Shown here: piece by piece, positions 34,593-44,558 of the stretch
Position numbering within the stretch: the stretch's first letter is position 1
Layout: each line of letters begins with the position of its first letter
Assembly: GCA_963676725.1 (NCBI GenBank)
Contig: OY781463.1
Location: 3,844,001 to 3,908,000, forward strand
DNA: 64,000 nt
Source of the DNA: G963662905 sp963676725
Lineage (GTDB): Bacteria; Bacteroidota; Bacteroidia; Bacteroidales; WRLA01
Direction of reading: 5' to 3'
The notes under the pieces: model-generated
The model's input: only the letters and a program-made list of their open reading frames with translations
The model's database searches: none
Told to the model about the DNA's origin: nothing
Program-made: the position numbers and the translations under genes

Positions 34593-37259
34593 ATGTGGAC
34601 ACTTAAGCGTTCAATAATATTTTGGTTCACGGGAATAATTATTCTCAGCTTCCAGAGTTCTTTCGCACACCAAAAAATCACAAAAAAGCGCATTCTCTAC
34701 ATAAACTCCTACCATCCAGGATTTCCCACAACCCACCCCTTAATTAACGGTTTTCGATCCATCCTTCATCCCGATTCTGTCGACCTTAACATCGAATTCA
34801 TGGATAGTAAAAGACTAAACGACAGCATCAGTCAAAGGAATTTTTATCGAAGCCTCTCCTATAAGCTCAAAAACAGAAAAAACTATGATTTAATAATAAC
34901 ATCCGATGATAATGCACTCAATTTTGTTTTGAAATATAAAGACGATTTATTCCATAATATTCCCCTCGTATTTTGTGGAATAAATAACCAAGCCATTAAA
35001 GATTCCCTGTACAACTCAGAAAATATCAGTGGGGTTTTTGAGACGGTATCAATGAAAGCTACTATTGGTCTTGCATTCGATTTACAAAAAGAAAAAAACA
35101 CAATTTATGCAATTACCGACAAAACAACTTCTGGGCAAATAGATGACGAATCATTCTCTGAGACAGCAAAAATATTTAGCCATAAATCATTCAAGACATT
35201 ATCTCTTGAAAATTTAAGTTTTTATGAATTAGCTGACAGCCTTGCAAAACTGGATCAACAGGCGGTTATTCTTCTGCTTTCTGCCTATACTGATAAAACC
35301 GATGCTCATCTCGATTTTCAGGAAAGCCTTTCATTGATAAGGAATCACACAACATTGCCCATTTATCACTTATGGCTTCATGGGCTTGGCCAAGGAATTA
35401 TTGGGGGGTATATGACAGATCATCTGGATCAAGGAAAATCTGCTGCACTGATTGCAAAAAATATATTAAACGGCACACAAAAAGGGCAACAGGTTTTTCA
35501 AAAAAACACAAACAAACTCTTTCTAGACAAGAAGGAAATCAAAAGGCTAAATATAGAAACAAAAAATTGCCCAGTTGATGTCATCTGGATCAACGATACA
35601 AATACACAAAAGCCTATTGATCCCCTTTGGATTACTTGGGGAATAATTATCTTTCTTGTCATATTTATTGCATTGGCAATCAGTATATATAATATTATCA
35701 GAAGACGAAAAGCAGAAAAAGCATCGAAAAAAAATGCAGCTTTCTATCAAATGCTATTCAATGAAAATCCTTTAATGATTTCGCTATTCGATAATAAAAA
35801 CCTGCACCATACAGCCATAAATAAACAAATGCAAAAGAATTTGGGCTATAGCACTGAAGAGCTAATCAATAATAACCAACTCATTTTTCTTGCCTCAGAA
35901 ACGGACAAACAAGTGATGAGGGAATGGATGGCAAATTCCTCTAAAAATGCAAATAGCAGCCAAGCCATTGAACTAAATTTTAAAAGAAAAGACGGATCTG
36001 TATTTACCACAGAAGCAATCTATAAAATAATAAATTTTGAAGGCCATACGCTAAATGTGGCTGTCTATGTGGATATAAGCGAATACAAAAGCACACTTTT
36101 AAAACTCAAAAATGCTGAAATTAAAGCAATTCAAAGTGATCAGCTTAAATCTGCATTTCTCGCTAATATGAGCCATGAAATCAGGACACCAATGAATTCT
36201 ATTCTGGGATTTACCGACCTATTACCAGAAGCCGAAGACATTACTGAACGCGACCGCTATATATCCACAATTAAACGAAATGGCATATATATGCTTGATT
36301 TGTTGAATGATATAATTGATCTTTCAAAAATTGAATCCGGCAACCTAGACCTTGAAAGCAAAGCATTTAACCTCAACATCTTATTGGAAGAGATTGCCAA
36401 TGTCTTTCGAAAAAACCCAAAAATTATACGAAATGGTATTGACATCCGTCTCTCAACGGCCTTTAAAGACACGGATTGCACGATCATTGGCGATAAAAGC
36501 CGAATCAGGCAATCAATAATAAATCTGATGGCCAATGCAACAAAATTTACCGAACACGGATTTATCAGTTTGCGTTATGAGGTAATTGGAAAAACACTTC
36601 AATTTTATATTGAAGACAGTGGCATTGGCATCAACCCTAAATCCCTTGAAATAATTTTTGAACGCTTTCGACAAGATGATAGAAACCCATTAGCAATAAA
36701 AAGCGGTTCGGGTTTGGGACTGTCAATTGTTCGGGCTCTTATTCAGCTCATGGGAGGAAATGTTGCCGTGGCATCCACCGAAGGAAAAGGCAGTTGCTTT
36801 ACTATAAGTATTCCTTTGCGAAAGGCAGTACATTCGAGCCTCACCGGATCTTATGAAGGACACTATGAAAGCATCGATTGGTCAAATCGAAAGGTTCTTG
36901 TAGCAGAAGACAATCCAGACAATTTTCTTTTAATCGAAGAATATCTGAAACACACAAAAATAAAAATCAAACATGCGCTCAACGGGCAAGAAGCGGTAGC
37001 TTATGCCCAAACCAATACAGATATTGATTTAATCCTTATGGATATAAGAATGCCTGTTATGGATGGTTTTGAAGCTTCGGAACTAATTTTTCAGCTGGCT
37101 CCAAATATTCCAATTCTTATTCAAACAGCCCATGCATATCCATCCGAAATTTCAAAATGCATGCAATTGCCCAATTATAAAGATCATCTCGTGAAACCAT
37201 TAAAGAAAAGCGAACTGATTTTTAAAATCACAACAGTATTGGCACAAAAAAAGGCCTAA
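34593..37259 (+). CDS. Hybrid histidine kinase with periplasmic-binding-protein-like sensor
   Basis: An 888-residue one-protein phosphorelay. Signal/first membrane segment (~8-25), a periplasmic ABC substrate-binding-like domain (~30-330; 'ILYINSYHPGFPTTHPL', 'VFCGINNQ'), a transmembrane helix (~347-367), a PAS domain (~385-505), HisKA with the phospho-acceptor His528 in 'SHEIRTPMNSIL', HATPase ('NLMANATKFTEHG', 'EDSGIGI', 'SGSGLGLSIV') and a receiver with Asp817 in 'LILMDIRMP'. All catalytic residues are present. No DNA-binding output domain or partner regulator is adjacent, so phosphate must pass elsewhere. The ligand is unknown; such sensor domains resemble those that bind tryptophan, purines or sugars in other ABC systems. 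Confidence 0.9.
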   Translation: MWTLKRSIIFWFTGIIILSFQSSFAHQKITKKRILYINSYHPGFPTTHPLINGFRSILHPDSVDLNIEFMDSKRLNDSISQRNFYRSLSYKLKNRKNYDLIITSDDNALNFVLKYKDDLFHNIPLVFCGINNQAIKDSLYNSENISGVFETVSMKATIGLAFDLQKEKNTIYAITDKTTSGQIDDESFSETAKIFSHKSFKTLSLENLSFYELADSLAKLDQQAVILLLSAYTDKTDAHLDFQESLSLIRNHTTLPIYHLWLHGLGQGIIGGYMTDHLDQGKSAALIAKNILNGTQKGQQVFQKNTNKLFLDKKEIKRLNIETKNCPVDVIWINDTNTQKPIDPLWITWGIIIFLVIFIALAISIYNIIRRRKAEKASKKNAAFYQMLFNENPLMISLFDNKNLHHTAINKQMQKNLGYSTEELINNNQLIFLASETDKQVMREWMANSSKNANSSQAIELNFKRKDGSVFTTEAIYKIINFEGHTLNVAVYVDISEYKSTLLKLKNAEIKAIQSDQLKSAFLANMSHEIRTPMNSILGFTDLLPEAEDITERDRYISTIKRNGIYMLDLLNDIIDLSKIESGNLDLESKAFNLNILLEEIANVFRKNPKIIRNGIDIRLSTAFKDTDCTIIGDKSRIRQSIINLMANATKFTEHGFISLRYEVIGKTLQFYIEDSGIGINPKSLEIIFERFRQDDRNPLAIKSGSGLGLSIVRALIQLMGGNVAVASTEGKGSCFTISIPLRKAVHSSLTGSYEGHYESIDWSNRKVLVAEDNPDNFLLIEEYLKHTKIKIKHALNGQEAVAYAQTNTDIDLILMDIRMPVMDGFEASELIFQLAPNIPILIQTAHAYPSEISKCMQLPNYKDHLVKPLKKSELIFKITTVLAQKKA

Positions 37260-37260
37260 T

Positions 37261-37300
37261 AAAAAAGCCATAAGAGAAAATATGCTCTTATGGCTTTTTT
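37261..37300. terminator. Bidirectional terminator between kinase and nrdJ
   Basis: GCCATAAGAG (37267-37276) pairs perfectly with CTCTTATGGC (37285-37294); six A residues precede it and six T residues follow it, with converging genes on both sides. Confidence 0.88.
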
Positions 37301-37316
37301 CAACAAAAAAACAATT

Positions 37317-40025
37317 TTAGCCACACTGCGAGTAGCCGCAAGACTTACACACAAGGCAACCTTCTTGATAAACTAGGCCTTGTGGATCGCTACATTTTGG
37401 ACAAGCAGCATTTTTTGGTTTTTCCCCATCAACAATAAACTTTTTAAGTGCACGGGCGACACCTACGGTCCATGTATTAATGGAATCGTTATCGAGCGTA
37501 AGTTTAGAAACCAGGTCAACAACATTTGTTAGTGGCATACCATGGCGCAAAATTCCGCTGATTAATTTCGCATAGTTCCAATATGTTTTGTCGAAAGAGC
37601 GTGAAAGGCCTTCGATTGTAGTTTTATACCCATCTTTATCTTCAAACTGAAAATCATAACGACTTTTTCCTTCGTCAGTCCGATTTTTAATGACCCAACC
37701 TTTTTTCACCCAATTCGGGGCATAAAAACCTTCGGCTTTTCCTGTAAAAATCTCATAAGGTCTGCCATCCATAACACCTACAACAGCCACCCATTTTTCG
37801 CGATCGTTACTGAAACGAATCACATCAGCCTCTAATTTTTTATGCCTGGGTGGAGCCTGATTTTCTTCAACAACTTTTTTGCTTTTTTTCGGTTTATCGC
37901 TCACTAAAACACCAGAACGGGATCCATCACGATAAACAGTCATTCCTTTACAACCCTCTTCCCATGCTGTTTTATAGATATCCCCGATAAGACTTTCCTC
38001 AACATCTGCAGGCAAATTTACGGTTACGCTGATGCTATGATCCACCCATTTTTGCACAGCTCCTTGCATTTTCACCTTAGCAAGCCAATCTACATCATTG
38101 GCTGTTGCCAAATAATAAGGTGACTTTTGAATCAATTCCTGCAATTTTTCTTCCGGATAAGCCTGTACTTCTTCAGGATTATATCCTTTAACCTTAAGCC
38201 ATTCAATAAAACGAGGGTGGAAAACATTGAATTCTTCCCATGAATCGCCCACCTCATCGGTAAAGCTAACCTTTGTCTGGTGGTCGTTTGGATTTACTTT
38301 ACGCCTTCTTTTATAGCTCACCTGAAATACAGGTTCAATTCCTGATGTTGTTTGGGTGCAAATACTCACGCTGCCGGTTGGCGCAATTGTTAAAAGGGCA
38401 ATATTCCTTCGCCCATATTTTTTCATTTCGTTGTACACAAAAGGTGCTGCTTTGCGCAAACGTTGAATGAAAGGATTATTTTCTTCCTTACGATAATCGT
38501 ATATTTCAAAAGCGCCTCGTTCTTTGGCCATTTGCACCGAGGAACGATAGGCTTCTATTGCCAAAAGTTTGTGCACTTCTACAGAAAAATCAATTGCTTC
38601 TTTGGATCCATAACGCACACCCAAAGCGGCAAGCATATCGCCTTCGGCAGTAATTCCAAAACCTGTACGGCGGCCTTGCAAAGCCTTCTGGCGAATTTTT
38701 TCCCAAAGTTTCCTTTCAGAGCGTTTTGTTTCGCTATCTTCAGGGTCACTATCTATTTTATCAAGTATTTTATCAATTTTTTCAATCTCCAGATCAATGA
38801 TATCGTCCATCATACGCTGAGCACTACGCACATGTTTTCCGAATAATTCAGAATTAAAACTCGCTTCTTTCGTAAAAGGCTGTTCTACATAAGAATACAA
38901 ATTTATTGCCAACAATCGGCAGCTGTCGTAGGGGCATAGTGGAATTTCTCCACATGGATTTGTTGATACGGTTTTAAATCCCTGATCTGCATAAGAATCC
39001 GCTACGGATTCTCTGATAATGGTATCCCAGAACATAATACCCGGTTCAGCAGACTTCCAAGCATTATGAACAATTTTCCTCCAAATATTCCGAGCGTTTA
39101 CTTCTTTTTTAACAGAAGGATTCTCACTATTGACAGGATATTGCTGTGTAAAAGTGCCATCAGCCACTACAGCGCGCATAAAATCATCGGTCAAGCGCAC
39201 AGAAACATTTGCTCCTGTAATTTTTCCTGCCTGCATTTTTGCATCAATAAAATCTTCAGCATCAGGATGTTTCACAGAAATACTCAACATCAAGGCCCCT
39301 CTTCTGCCATCTTGTGCCACTTCGCGGGTGCTATTGGAGTAGCGCTCCATAAAGGGCACAATGCCGGTGGATGTCAATGCGCTATTTTTTACCGGGCTCC
39401 CTTTCGGACGGATATGGGACAAATCATGCCCTACACCACCTCGGCGTTTCATCAACTGCACCTGCTCCTGATCTGTTTTCATAATTGCACCATATGAATC
39501 GGATGGGCCATCGCTACCAATAACGAAACAATTAGATAAGGAAACAATTTGCGCATTATTTCCAATGCCAGCCATCGGGCTCCCTTGCGGGATGATGTAC
39601 TTAAAATCCTTGATAAGCTGAAAAATTTCTTCTTTGCTCATAGGATTCGGGTATTTTTGCTCTATTCGTGCTATTTCTGAAGCAATGCGATGATGCATTT
39701 CATCGGGTGTAGCTTCAAAAATATTACCATCGGAATCCTTGAGGGCATATTTATTCACCCAAACACTGGCTGCGAGTTCATCGCCTTTGAAATATTGTGT
39801 TGTTCCCTCAAGAACTGCTTTATACTCTTTAGCATCTTTTGCTTCTGGTGTGTCTTTTATCATTTCTGGTTTTTGTTCTTCCTGCACAATGGTAGCTTTT
39901 TCCAGGGGAGCATTGGTAGTGGTCATTCTTGGCCTCATTCGTTTCTGTAAAACATCCCCATAAAAATCTTGTTGCTGATTTTGCTGCTCGGCTAATTGCT
40001 GTTCTGAAAAAAGGCTATTTTCCAT
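37317..40025 (-). CDS. nrdJ: Adenosylcobalamin-dependent (class II) ribonucleotide reductase
   Basis: A 902-residue enzyme that makes deoxyribonucleotides using a B12-derived thiyl radical, so no NrdB partner or oxygen is needed. Visible are Cys166 in 'SLSNCFVIG', the finger-loop cysteine Cys358 in 'NPCGEIPL' (Asn-x-Cys-x-Glu), 'RRGGVGHDLSHIRP', 'GRRTGFGITAEGD', 'APTGSVS' and the 'CKGMTVYRDGSR' block. The C-terminus carries a zinc-ribbon-like CPKC...CKSCGYSQCG that also includes the shuttle cysteines. The Gln-rich N-terminal ~35 residues look disordered. Single gene between a convergent terminator and a 250-nt gap; a cobalamin riboswitch is not evident. Confidence 0.93.
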   Translation of the reverse strand: MENSLFSEQQLAEQQNQQQDFYGDVLQKRMRPRMTTTNAPLEKATIVQEEQKPEMIKDTPEAKDAKEYKAVLEGTTQYFKGDELAASVWVNKYALKDSDGNIFEATPDEMHHRIASEIARIEQKYPNPMSKEEIFQLIKDFKYIIPQGSPMAGIGNNAQIVSLSNCFVIGSDGPSDSYGAIMKTDQEQVQLMKRRGGVGHDLSHIRPKGSPVKNSALTSTGIVPFMERYSNSTREVAQDGRRGALMLSISVKHPDAEDFIDAKMQAGKITGANVSVRLTDDFMRAVVADGTFTQQYPVNSENPSVKKEVNARNIWRKIVHNAWKSAEPGIMFWDTIIRESVADSYADQGFKTVSTNPCGEIPLCPYDSCRLLAINLYSYVEQPFTKEASFNSELFGKHVRSAQRMMDDIIDLEIEKIDKILDKIDSDPEDSETKRSERKLWEKIRQKALQGRRTGFGITAEGDMLAALGVRYGSKEAIDFSVEVHKLLAIEAYRSSVQMAKERGAFEIYDYRKEENNPFIQRLRKAAPFVYNEMKKYGRRNIALLTIAPTGSVSICTQTTSGIEPVFQVSYKRRRKVNPNDHQTKVSFTDEVGDSWEEFNVFHPRFIEWLKVKGYNPEEVQAYPEEKLQELIQKSPYYLATANDVDWLAKVKMQGAVQKWVDHSISVTVNLPADVEESLIGDIYKTAWEEGCKGMTVYRDGSRSGVLVSDKPKKSKKVVEENQAPPRHKKLEADVIRFSNDREKWVAVVGVMDGRPYEIFTGKAEGFYAPNWVKKGWVIKNRTDEGKSRYDFQFEDKDGYKTTIEGLSRSFDKTYWNYAKLISGILRHGMPLTNVVDLVSKLTLDNDSINTWTVGVARALKKFIVDGEKPKNAACPKCSDPQGLVYQEGCLVCKSCGYSQCG

Positions 40026-40277
40026 TATAAGTTGCGCGCTTTTATGAATTAATTATGGTAATTTTTCGTAATCCTTTTAAAAAAATACTCTGCAATATAA
40101 GCAGAAAAAAGACCCTAGAGATAAAAATTTATCAACACGAAATGAACAGAATTCGCTAAACTTTTGAAACAAAAACCTTAAGATTCTGAAAACTTAGGAA
40201 TGACAGCAGGCGCTAAAACCGCTTAAATCAATTGTGAACAACAGTAAAATTATTGCTACAGTAAACTTTTAGAAAAT

Positions 40278-40706
40278 TTACAAGTTCTTCCAAATCAATT
40301 TTTTACCAAAACCAAGGCGGTTATGCGTCATCTTTATCGACTGGGGTTTAAGCGCCCACAGTGTTAGGTTGGCCAAACGGGAAACAGGGAATTTATTATG
40401 ATAAGCCTTACGCGCCGCCTGCAATTCTGCATCTTGTAGAATATTTACTTTTCCACACACCTGAACTCCTTGAATTTTACCCACCATTGTTGTTTCAAGC
40501 GCAATGTTTGCGGCCACATTCGGGTTCAGGAGCATTTCTTCCCCATGCCTTGTATCCGTATCTGAAGTAAAAATGAAAGACACCTGATCTTCCAAAAAAA
40601 CATAGAAGCAGCTTGCAGTATAGGGATGGTTCTCTTTGCATGTAGCCAAAGTCAGAACATGATGTTCCTGAATAAATTCTATGATACGTGGATCAATCGG
40701 GTTCAT
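40278..40706 (-). CDS. YhbP-like / pyridoxamine 5'-phosphate oxidase-fold protein
   Basis: A 142-residue FMN-binding split-barrel protein of the UPF0306 (YhbP) group. The pattern matches E. coli YhbP from end to end: 'FIQEHHVLTLATCKENHPY', 'FTSDTDTRH', 'GVQVCGKV', 'ARKAYHNKFPVSR' and the closing 'NRLGFGKKLIW'. Relatives bind flavin or heme but the reaction is unknown. It is the last gene of a three-gene minus-strand operon, 4 nt after the TSUP gene. Confidence 0.82.
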   Translation of the reverse strand: MNPIDPRIIEFIQEHHVLTLATCKENHPYTASCFYVFLEDQVSFIFTSDTDTRHGEEMLLNPNVAANIALETTMVGKIQGVQVCGKVNILQDAELQAARKAYHNKFPVSRLANLTLWALKPQSIKMTHNRLGFGKKLIWKNL

Positions 40707-40710
40707 CCGC

Positions 40711-41100
40711 TTAATTTTTAGAAAAGAATAGTTTTATTGCGATACCCAAAAGCAAAAGAGCAAGCAATTTTTTCAAAATATTTTGAGGGATCATCAAAGC
40801 CAGCTTGCTTCCGAAATATCCTCCAATAAGAAAAGCGAAGGCAATAATGAGGGCCACCCGCAGATCTAAAGCTCCGGCTTTATAATAATTCCAGGCAGCG
40901 AGGGCTCCAATAGGCGGAAGCATAACAGCCAGGCTAGTGCCTTGAGCTTCGTATTGGCTCATACCTACAATATATATAAGCGCCGGCAAAATAATCACAG
41001 CTCCGCCCAATCCAACCATGCCACTAAAAATACCGGCGATTAAACCGATCATCAACAATATTAGAAAGAATGTAATACTCATCTTTTTTTGCTTCATCAT
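40711..41100 (-). CDS. Half-size TSUP (TauE/SafE) membrane transporter
   Basis: A 129-residue inner-membrane protein with four transmembrane helices. The first repeat signature 'GIFSGMVGLGGAVIILPALIY' and 'GTSLAVMLPP' are those of TauE/SafE exporters, which carry sulfite, sulfoacetate or other organic anions. Full-length members are about 250 residues with two such repeats; this is one repeat and must dimerise to work, a form seen in other Bacteroidota. Its ATG abuts the TAA stop of the large upstream gene with no gap (TAAATGATG), a sign of translational coupling. The carried substrate is unknown. Confidence 0.8.
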   Translation of the reverse strand: MMKQKKMSITFFLILLMIGLIAGIFSGMVGLGGAVIILPALIYIVGMSQYEAQGTSLAVMLPPIGALAAWNYYKAGALDLRVALIIAFAFLIGGYFGSKLALMIPQNILKKLLALLLLGIAIKLFFSKN

Positions 41101-44100
41101 TTAAAAATCAAGGCTTAAGCTAAAATACCAAACGGGCGGGTTAAACCCTCCATCTTCATAACCCCAGGCAACATCTGCCCTTACAAAATAACCAAGCAAG
41201 CGCGTACGCATGCCCAATCCGGTTCCCGCAACAATAGGCTCCTTCTGTTCTTCAACTTTTATCAATAAAGGCCCCTGACTTATCCAACGCGTAAACAAAG
41301 CATTATCAGAAGAATAAGGATTAAGGCCTGTCCAGGCTGTGCCAATATCGCCAAAACCTACAATCTGAAAATTATTCATCATATCTGAACGAATAGGACG
41401 CCTTAAAAAATATTTAAATACAGGAAAACGTAATTCCGAATTAATCACTGCAAAAGAATTTCCATTCCTGATATTTTGATCAAAACCCCTCATATTTGTC
41501 GCCAAGGTTTGATAGGTATAAGATTGATCCTGGTCAATGGGCGTATTATTATTAAATTTTGCATTCAACCAACGATCCACACCACCCATATAATATATAA
41601 GACGTTGACTTCCGAGCGAAGTACTGCAAGCAAAGCGGTTAGCCCAAATAAAATTTCTGTGAATACGCAAATAATTCCTAATATCAAAACCAAAAACCAT
41701 CAAGTTTTCAAAGGATTTATCGATCAATTGATTGTATTCTGCAAAAAATTTATATCGTGTGCCCTCATATAAATTGAGCCCCAAACGTCTGGTATCATCA
41801 TAAGTAAGATCTATTTTAATGCCTGCCCAATTTTTTATATCATCAGGCTTTTTAAGATTTAGGTCATCGGTTGGCAAATAAACTGTTTTCTCATTTTTCA
41901 GCATAAATGAGCCCTGCACGGCGAGCACAGGACTAAATGGCCATTTCAATTGATAGTATATCGAATGCGATATTTGCTGCACCAAAGAAAATATAGTGGC
42001 TTCTTCCAAACTCCTTCGATGAAAAACCAATCGCTCGTCAAGGCGGTTTTTAAGAGATTCATAGCTGAGCAGATATTCATTGTTTCTTAAATCCGGTGCC
42101 AAACGCACACCTCCTGTAATCCGATAATCCTGCAAAAGATCCGTAACCCCAACTTTTAAAAACACATTAAAGCCCGGATCAAGGTAGATTGGCGAACCTC
42201 CCCCAGTAAACTGCTGATACTGTTCATTCACAAAATTAAAATCGACTTGCGTTACCAGTTCATCAATAGTAAACCTTGGTTTATAAGGGAATGTATATGC
42301 AGAACCTTGTTTCGGTGATTTCCAACCCCCTTTATTTTCTGCATCACTATCTTTTAGTTTGTTACTATCAAAACGTTGATCCAATACATAATTATTAATA
42401 TCGCCAATCAGGCTATCCCCTTCCGAATAGACTTCTTCTCTCTGAACATTCCTGAAGCGAACCTTCTTTTTAGCAACAACCACCTCTATTGTGTCCACCG
42501 CGGGCTCCTCCGAATTTAAGACTTCACGCTTTTTTATGTGCATTTTCTGAAAAAACGTCTCTGTAGGTCGTTGGGGATTGAGCATATCAAGACTTTGTTT
42601 TGGCATAAGCAACATGCGATGGTACGCCTCATCAAGGACCACCTGCGATATCATTTTCCCTCCATGAACCATATTTTGAGAAAGGATGGAACTATTATAA
42701 TCGGTAATAGGGAAGGAATTGCTAAAATACCTATAATGCACAGCGGTATCAACCGAGGCGATGGAGCTGTCGAGTTTTGCCAAGAAGCGATTATATATCC
42801 CGTTTTCGTCGGATAGATAAATAAAATAGGATTGCTCGTATGCTAAAGGCTGGATTTCATCAATATCAGGAGTATTCGTAATCCTCTTTAATACCGGAGC
42901 AGCTTCCGGAAAAGAGGTTAGAAACAAATCGTGGTTTGGATTCAGTCCGGTAACTACAGTGCTTGATAAAGGCTTGGCAAACAAACTATCGGACTCACGG
43001 CTTGAACTAAATACCAGCGTTTTCCCATCATGAAGTATGCACGGAAAAATATCGTCCCAAACATCATTTGTAATCTGACTGCTTTGGCCCGTCGCTAAAT
43101 GAAGACTAAAAATATCTGATTGACCATTCTTTTCCGCAGACACCAAAAGATGTTTTGCATCGGGGCTAAAACTAAAATCATGAATCAAGGCAAATTCGGG
43201 CAATAGCCGCTCAGACATTGTTTGATCCGAGATATTATAAAAGCGTAAGCGCAAAGCCCCTTCATGCTCAAAAATAAGAGCAAGAATTTGGGACGACGGT
43301 GCCCAGCGCAAAATAGGATAATGATAATCGGTTTTTTCAACCAGCTTCCAACCATATTTGAGCAATTTCTTTCGCTTTCCCGACTGAATATCCTGCACCC
43401 AAAGCTTCACTTTTCCAATTTCATTTGCTGCATAGGCAACATATTTTCCATCGGCGCTCACACAAGATTGGCTATAGACCCTTCGCGATTTATTCTTTCG
43501 CCCTTTTAGCACCACATTTCCGTCTGGAGGTGGTCGTTTCTCAATTTCATCAAGATACAAACTCAAATAATAATTGTACCATTGATCGAGCAAAGCATCA
43601 TAAGAAAGACCAATAGTGTATAGTAAACCTGTTTCAAAACTGCGGCCCGATTTTGTGGCATTCACAATTTCTCCCGGAGCATCATCTCCATAGTTCTCTG
43701 CTATAAAATTCCAAATTGAATGGCCGGCAAGGACAGCATTTTCTCCTTCAATAAAATTAAAATGATCGAAATCCCCAGCCAAAAACGCATTTTTTAAACG
43801 ATTATCAAGAGTAGTATTCCAGTCTTCGGCTAGATATGAAGCCAGCCCGTCAACATACCAGGCAGGCATAACAGTCAGCGCCGAACTTTTCATTTGCGAA
43901 GTAAAGCTGCTCCCATAAATTAATTGATTCACATAAAAGCGGGCTATTCCGGCGCGGATTTGCTTTTCAAAATCAGCCATTTCACCATTATAATACACAA
44001 AAACCTGACTTCCAATAATATGTGTTACTCCTCCGGTATTATAACTGTCTTCGGTTTGCAAACCAATATTTGTTTGTTTTAAGTCAGCCAGGCTACTAAA

Positions 44101-44421
44101 AACCAAAAACTGGATTTTTCTGTCCAAAAACGCATTTAATCGCCTTCCGATTTGATCAATTTGATCCGGGGCATAATTTGCCAAATGCCATGCCAATTCG
44201 TAGGAACTATTATTATATGAATAGGCATCAAATGCATCATAGATCTGATATTGCCATAAAAAGGGCTTATACTGCACCCTGTTTTTGCCAAAAGACAGCT
44301 GAGAACCATTATAAAACTGAGCACTAGCAATAGCTGCAAACAATAGAAATCCCATGACCATTCCCATTTTCAGGAAAAAAATCCTACGATTTATAGAAAA
44401 TGCAGCAACAATTTTCTTCAT
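41101..44421 (-). CDS. Large exported protein: peptidase MA-like region, TolB-like propeller and outer-membrane beta-barrel
   Basis: A 1106-residue envelope protein. Signal segment ends near residue 35 ('AIASAQF'). Residues ~35-300 resemble a peptidase MA-like domain ('WYVDGLASYLAEDWN') but the zincin HExxH is not present, so it is probably not a protease. Residues ~310-600 hold TolB/PD40 propeller repeats ('SADGKYVAYAANEIGK', 'FSPDAKHLLVSAE'). The last ~380 residues look like a surface-antigen/BamA-type beta-barrel, with alternating strands and a terminal Phe ('WYFSLSLDF'), the usual C-terminal signal for barrel insertion. It would thus be anchored in the outer membrane with its propeller in the periplasm. 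First gene of the operon with TSUP and YhbP-like genes. Confidence 0.78.
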   Translation of the reverse strand: MKKIVAAFSINRRIFFLKMGMVMGFLLFAAIASAQFYNGSQLSFGKNRVQYKPFLWQYQIYDAFDAYSYNNSSYELAWHLANYAPDQIDQIGRRLNAFLDRKIQFLVFSSLADLKQTNIGLQTEDSYNTGGVTHIIGSQVFVYYNGEMADFEKQIRAGIARFYVNQLIYGSSFTSQMKSSALTVMPAWYVDGLASYLAEDWNTTLDNRLKNAFLAGDFDHFNFIEGENAVLAGHSIWNFIAENYGDDAPGEIVNATKSGRSFETGLLYTIGLSYDALLDQWYNYYLSLYLDEIEKRPPPDGNVVLKGRKNKSRRVYSQSCVSADGKYVAYAANEIGKVKLWVQDIQSGKRKKLLKYGWKLVEKTDYHYPILRWAPSSQILALIFEHEGALRLRFYNISDQTMSERLLPEFALIHDFSFSPDAKHLLVSAEKNGQSDIFSLHLATGQSSQITNDVWDDIFPCILHDGKTLVFSSSRESDSLFAKPLSSTVVTGLNPNHDLFLTSFPEAAPVLKRITNTPDIDEIQPLAYEQSYFIYLSDENGIYNRFLAKLDSSIASVDTAVHYRYFSNSFPITDYNSSILSQNMVHGGKMISQVVLDEAYHRMLLMPKQSLDMLNPQRPTETFFQKMHIKKREVLNSEEPAVDTIEVVVAKKKVRFRNVQREEVYSEGDSLIGDINNYVLDQRFDSNKLKDSDAENKGGWKSPKQGSAYTFPYKPRFTIDELVTQVDFNFVNEQYQQFTGGGSPIYLDPGFNVFLKVGVTDLLQDYRITGGVRLAPDLRNNEYLLSYESLKNRLDERLVFHRRSLEEATIFSLVQQISHSIYYQLKWPFSPVLAVQGSFMLKNEKTVYLPTDDLNLKKPDDIKNWAGIKIDLTYDDTRRLGLNLYEGTRYKFFAEYNQLIDKSFENLMVFGFDIRNYLRIHRNFIWANRFACSTSLGSQRLIYYMGGVDRWLNAKFNNNTPIDQDQSYTYQTLATNMRGFDQNIRNGNSFAVINSELRFPVFKYFLRRPIRSDMMNNFQIVGFGDIGTAWTGLNPYSSDNALFTRWISQGPLLIKVEEQKEPIVAGTGLGMRTRLLGYFVRADVAWGYEDGGFNPPVWYFSLSLDF

Positions 44422-44512
44422 CCTCTGTTGTTATGCTTGTATCAGTTCATTTGTGGCAGGCTAAATTAAAACAATTTTTTAAGCCCTCCAGTGCCCTTAT
44501 GCCGAATGGAAA

Positions 44513-44520
44513 TATCTTTG
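44513..44520 (+). promoter_or_regulatory. -7 promoter element (TATCTTTG) of the MBL hydrolase gene
   Basis: Matches TAnnTTTG, 38 nt before the ATG. No TTG at ideal spacing. Confidence 0.5.
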
Positions 44521-44558
44521 CACTAAAAGCAAATTAAACATAAAAGGGAATTATTATC

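Noticed and set aside
40026..40277. Cobalamin riboswitch upstream of the B12-dependent nrdJ
   Set aside because: The 250-nt gap lies upstream of nrdJ on its strand, but I cannot find the B12-box or a convincing conserved fold by eye.
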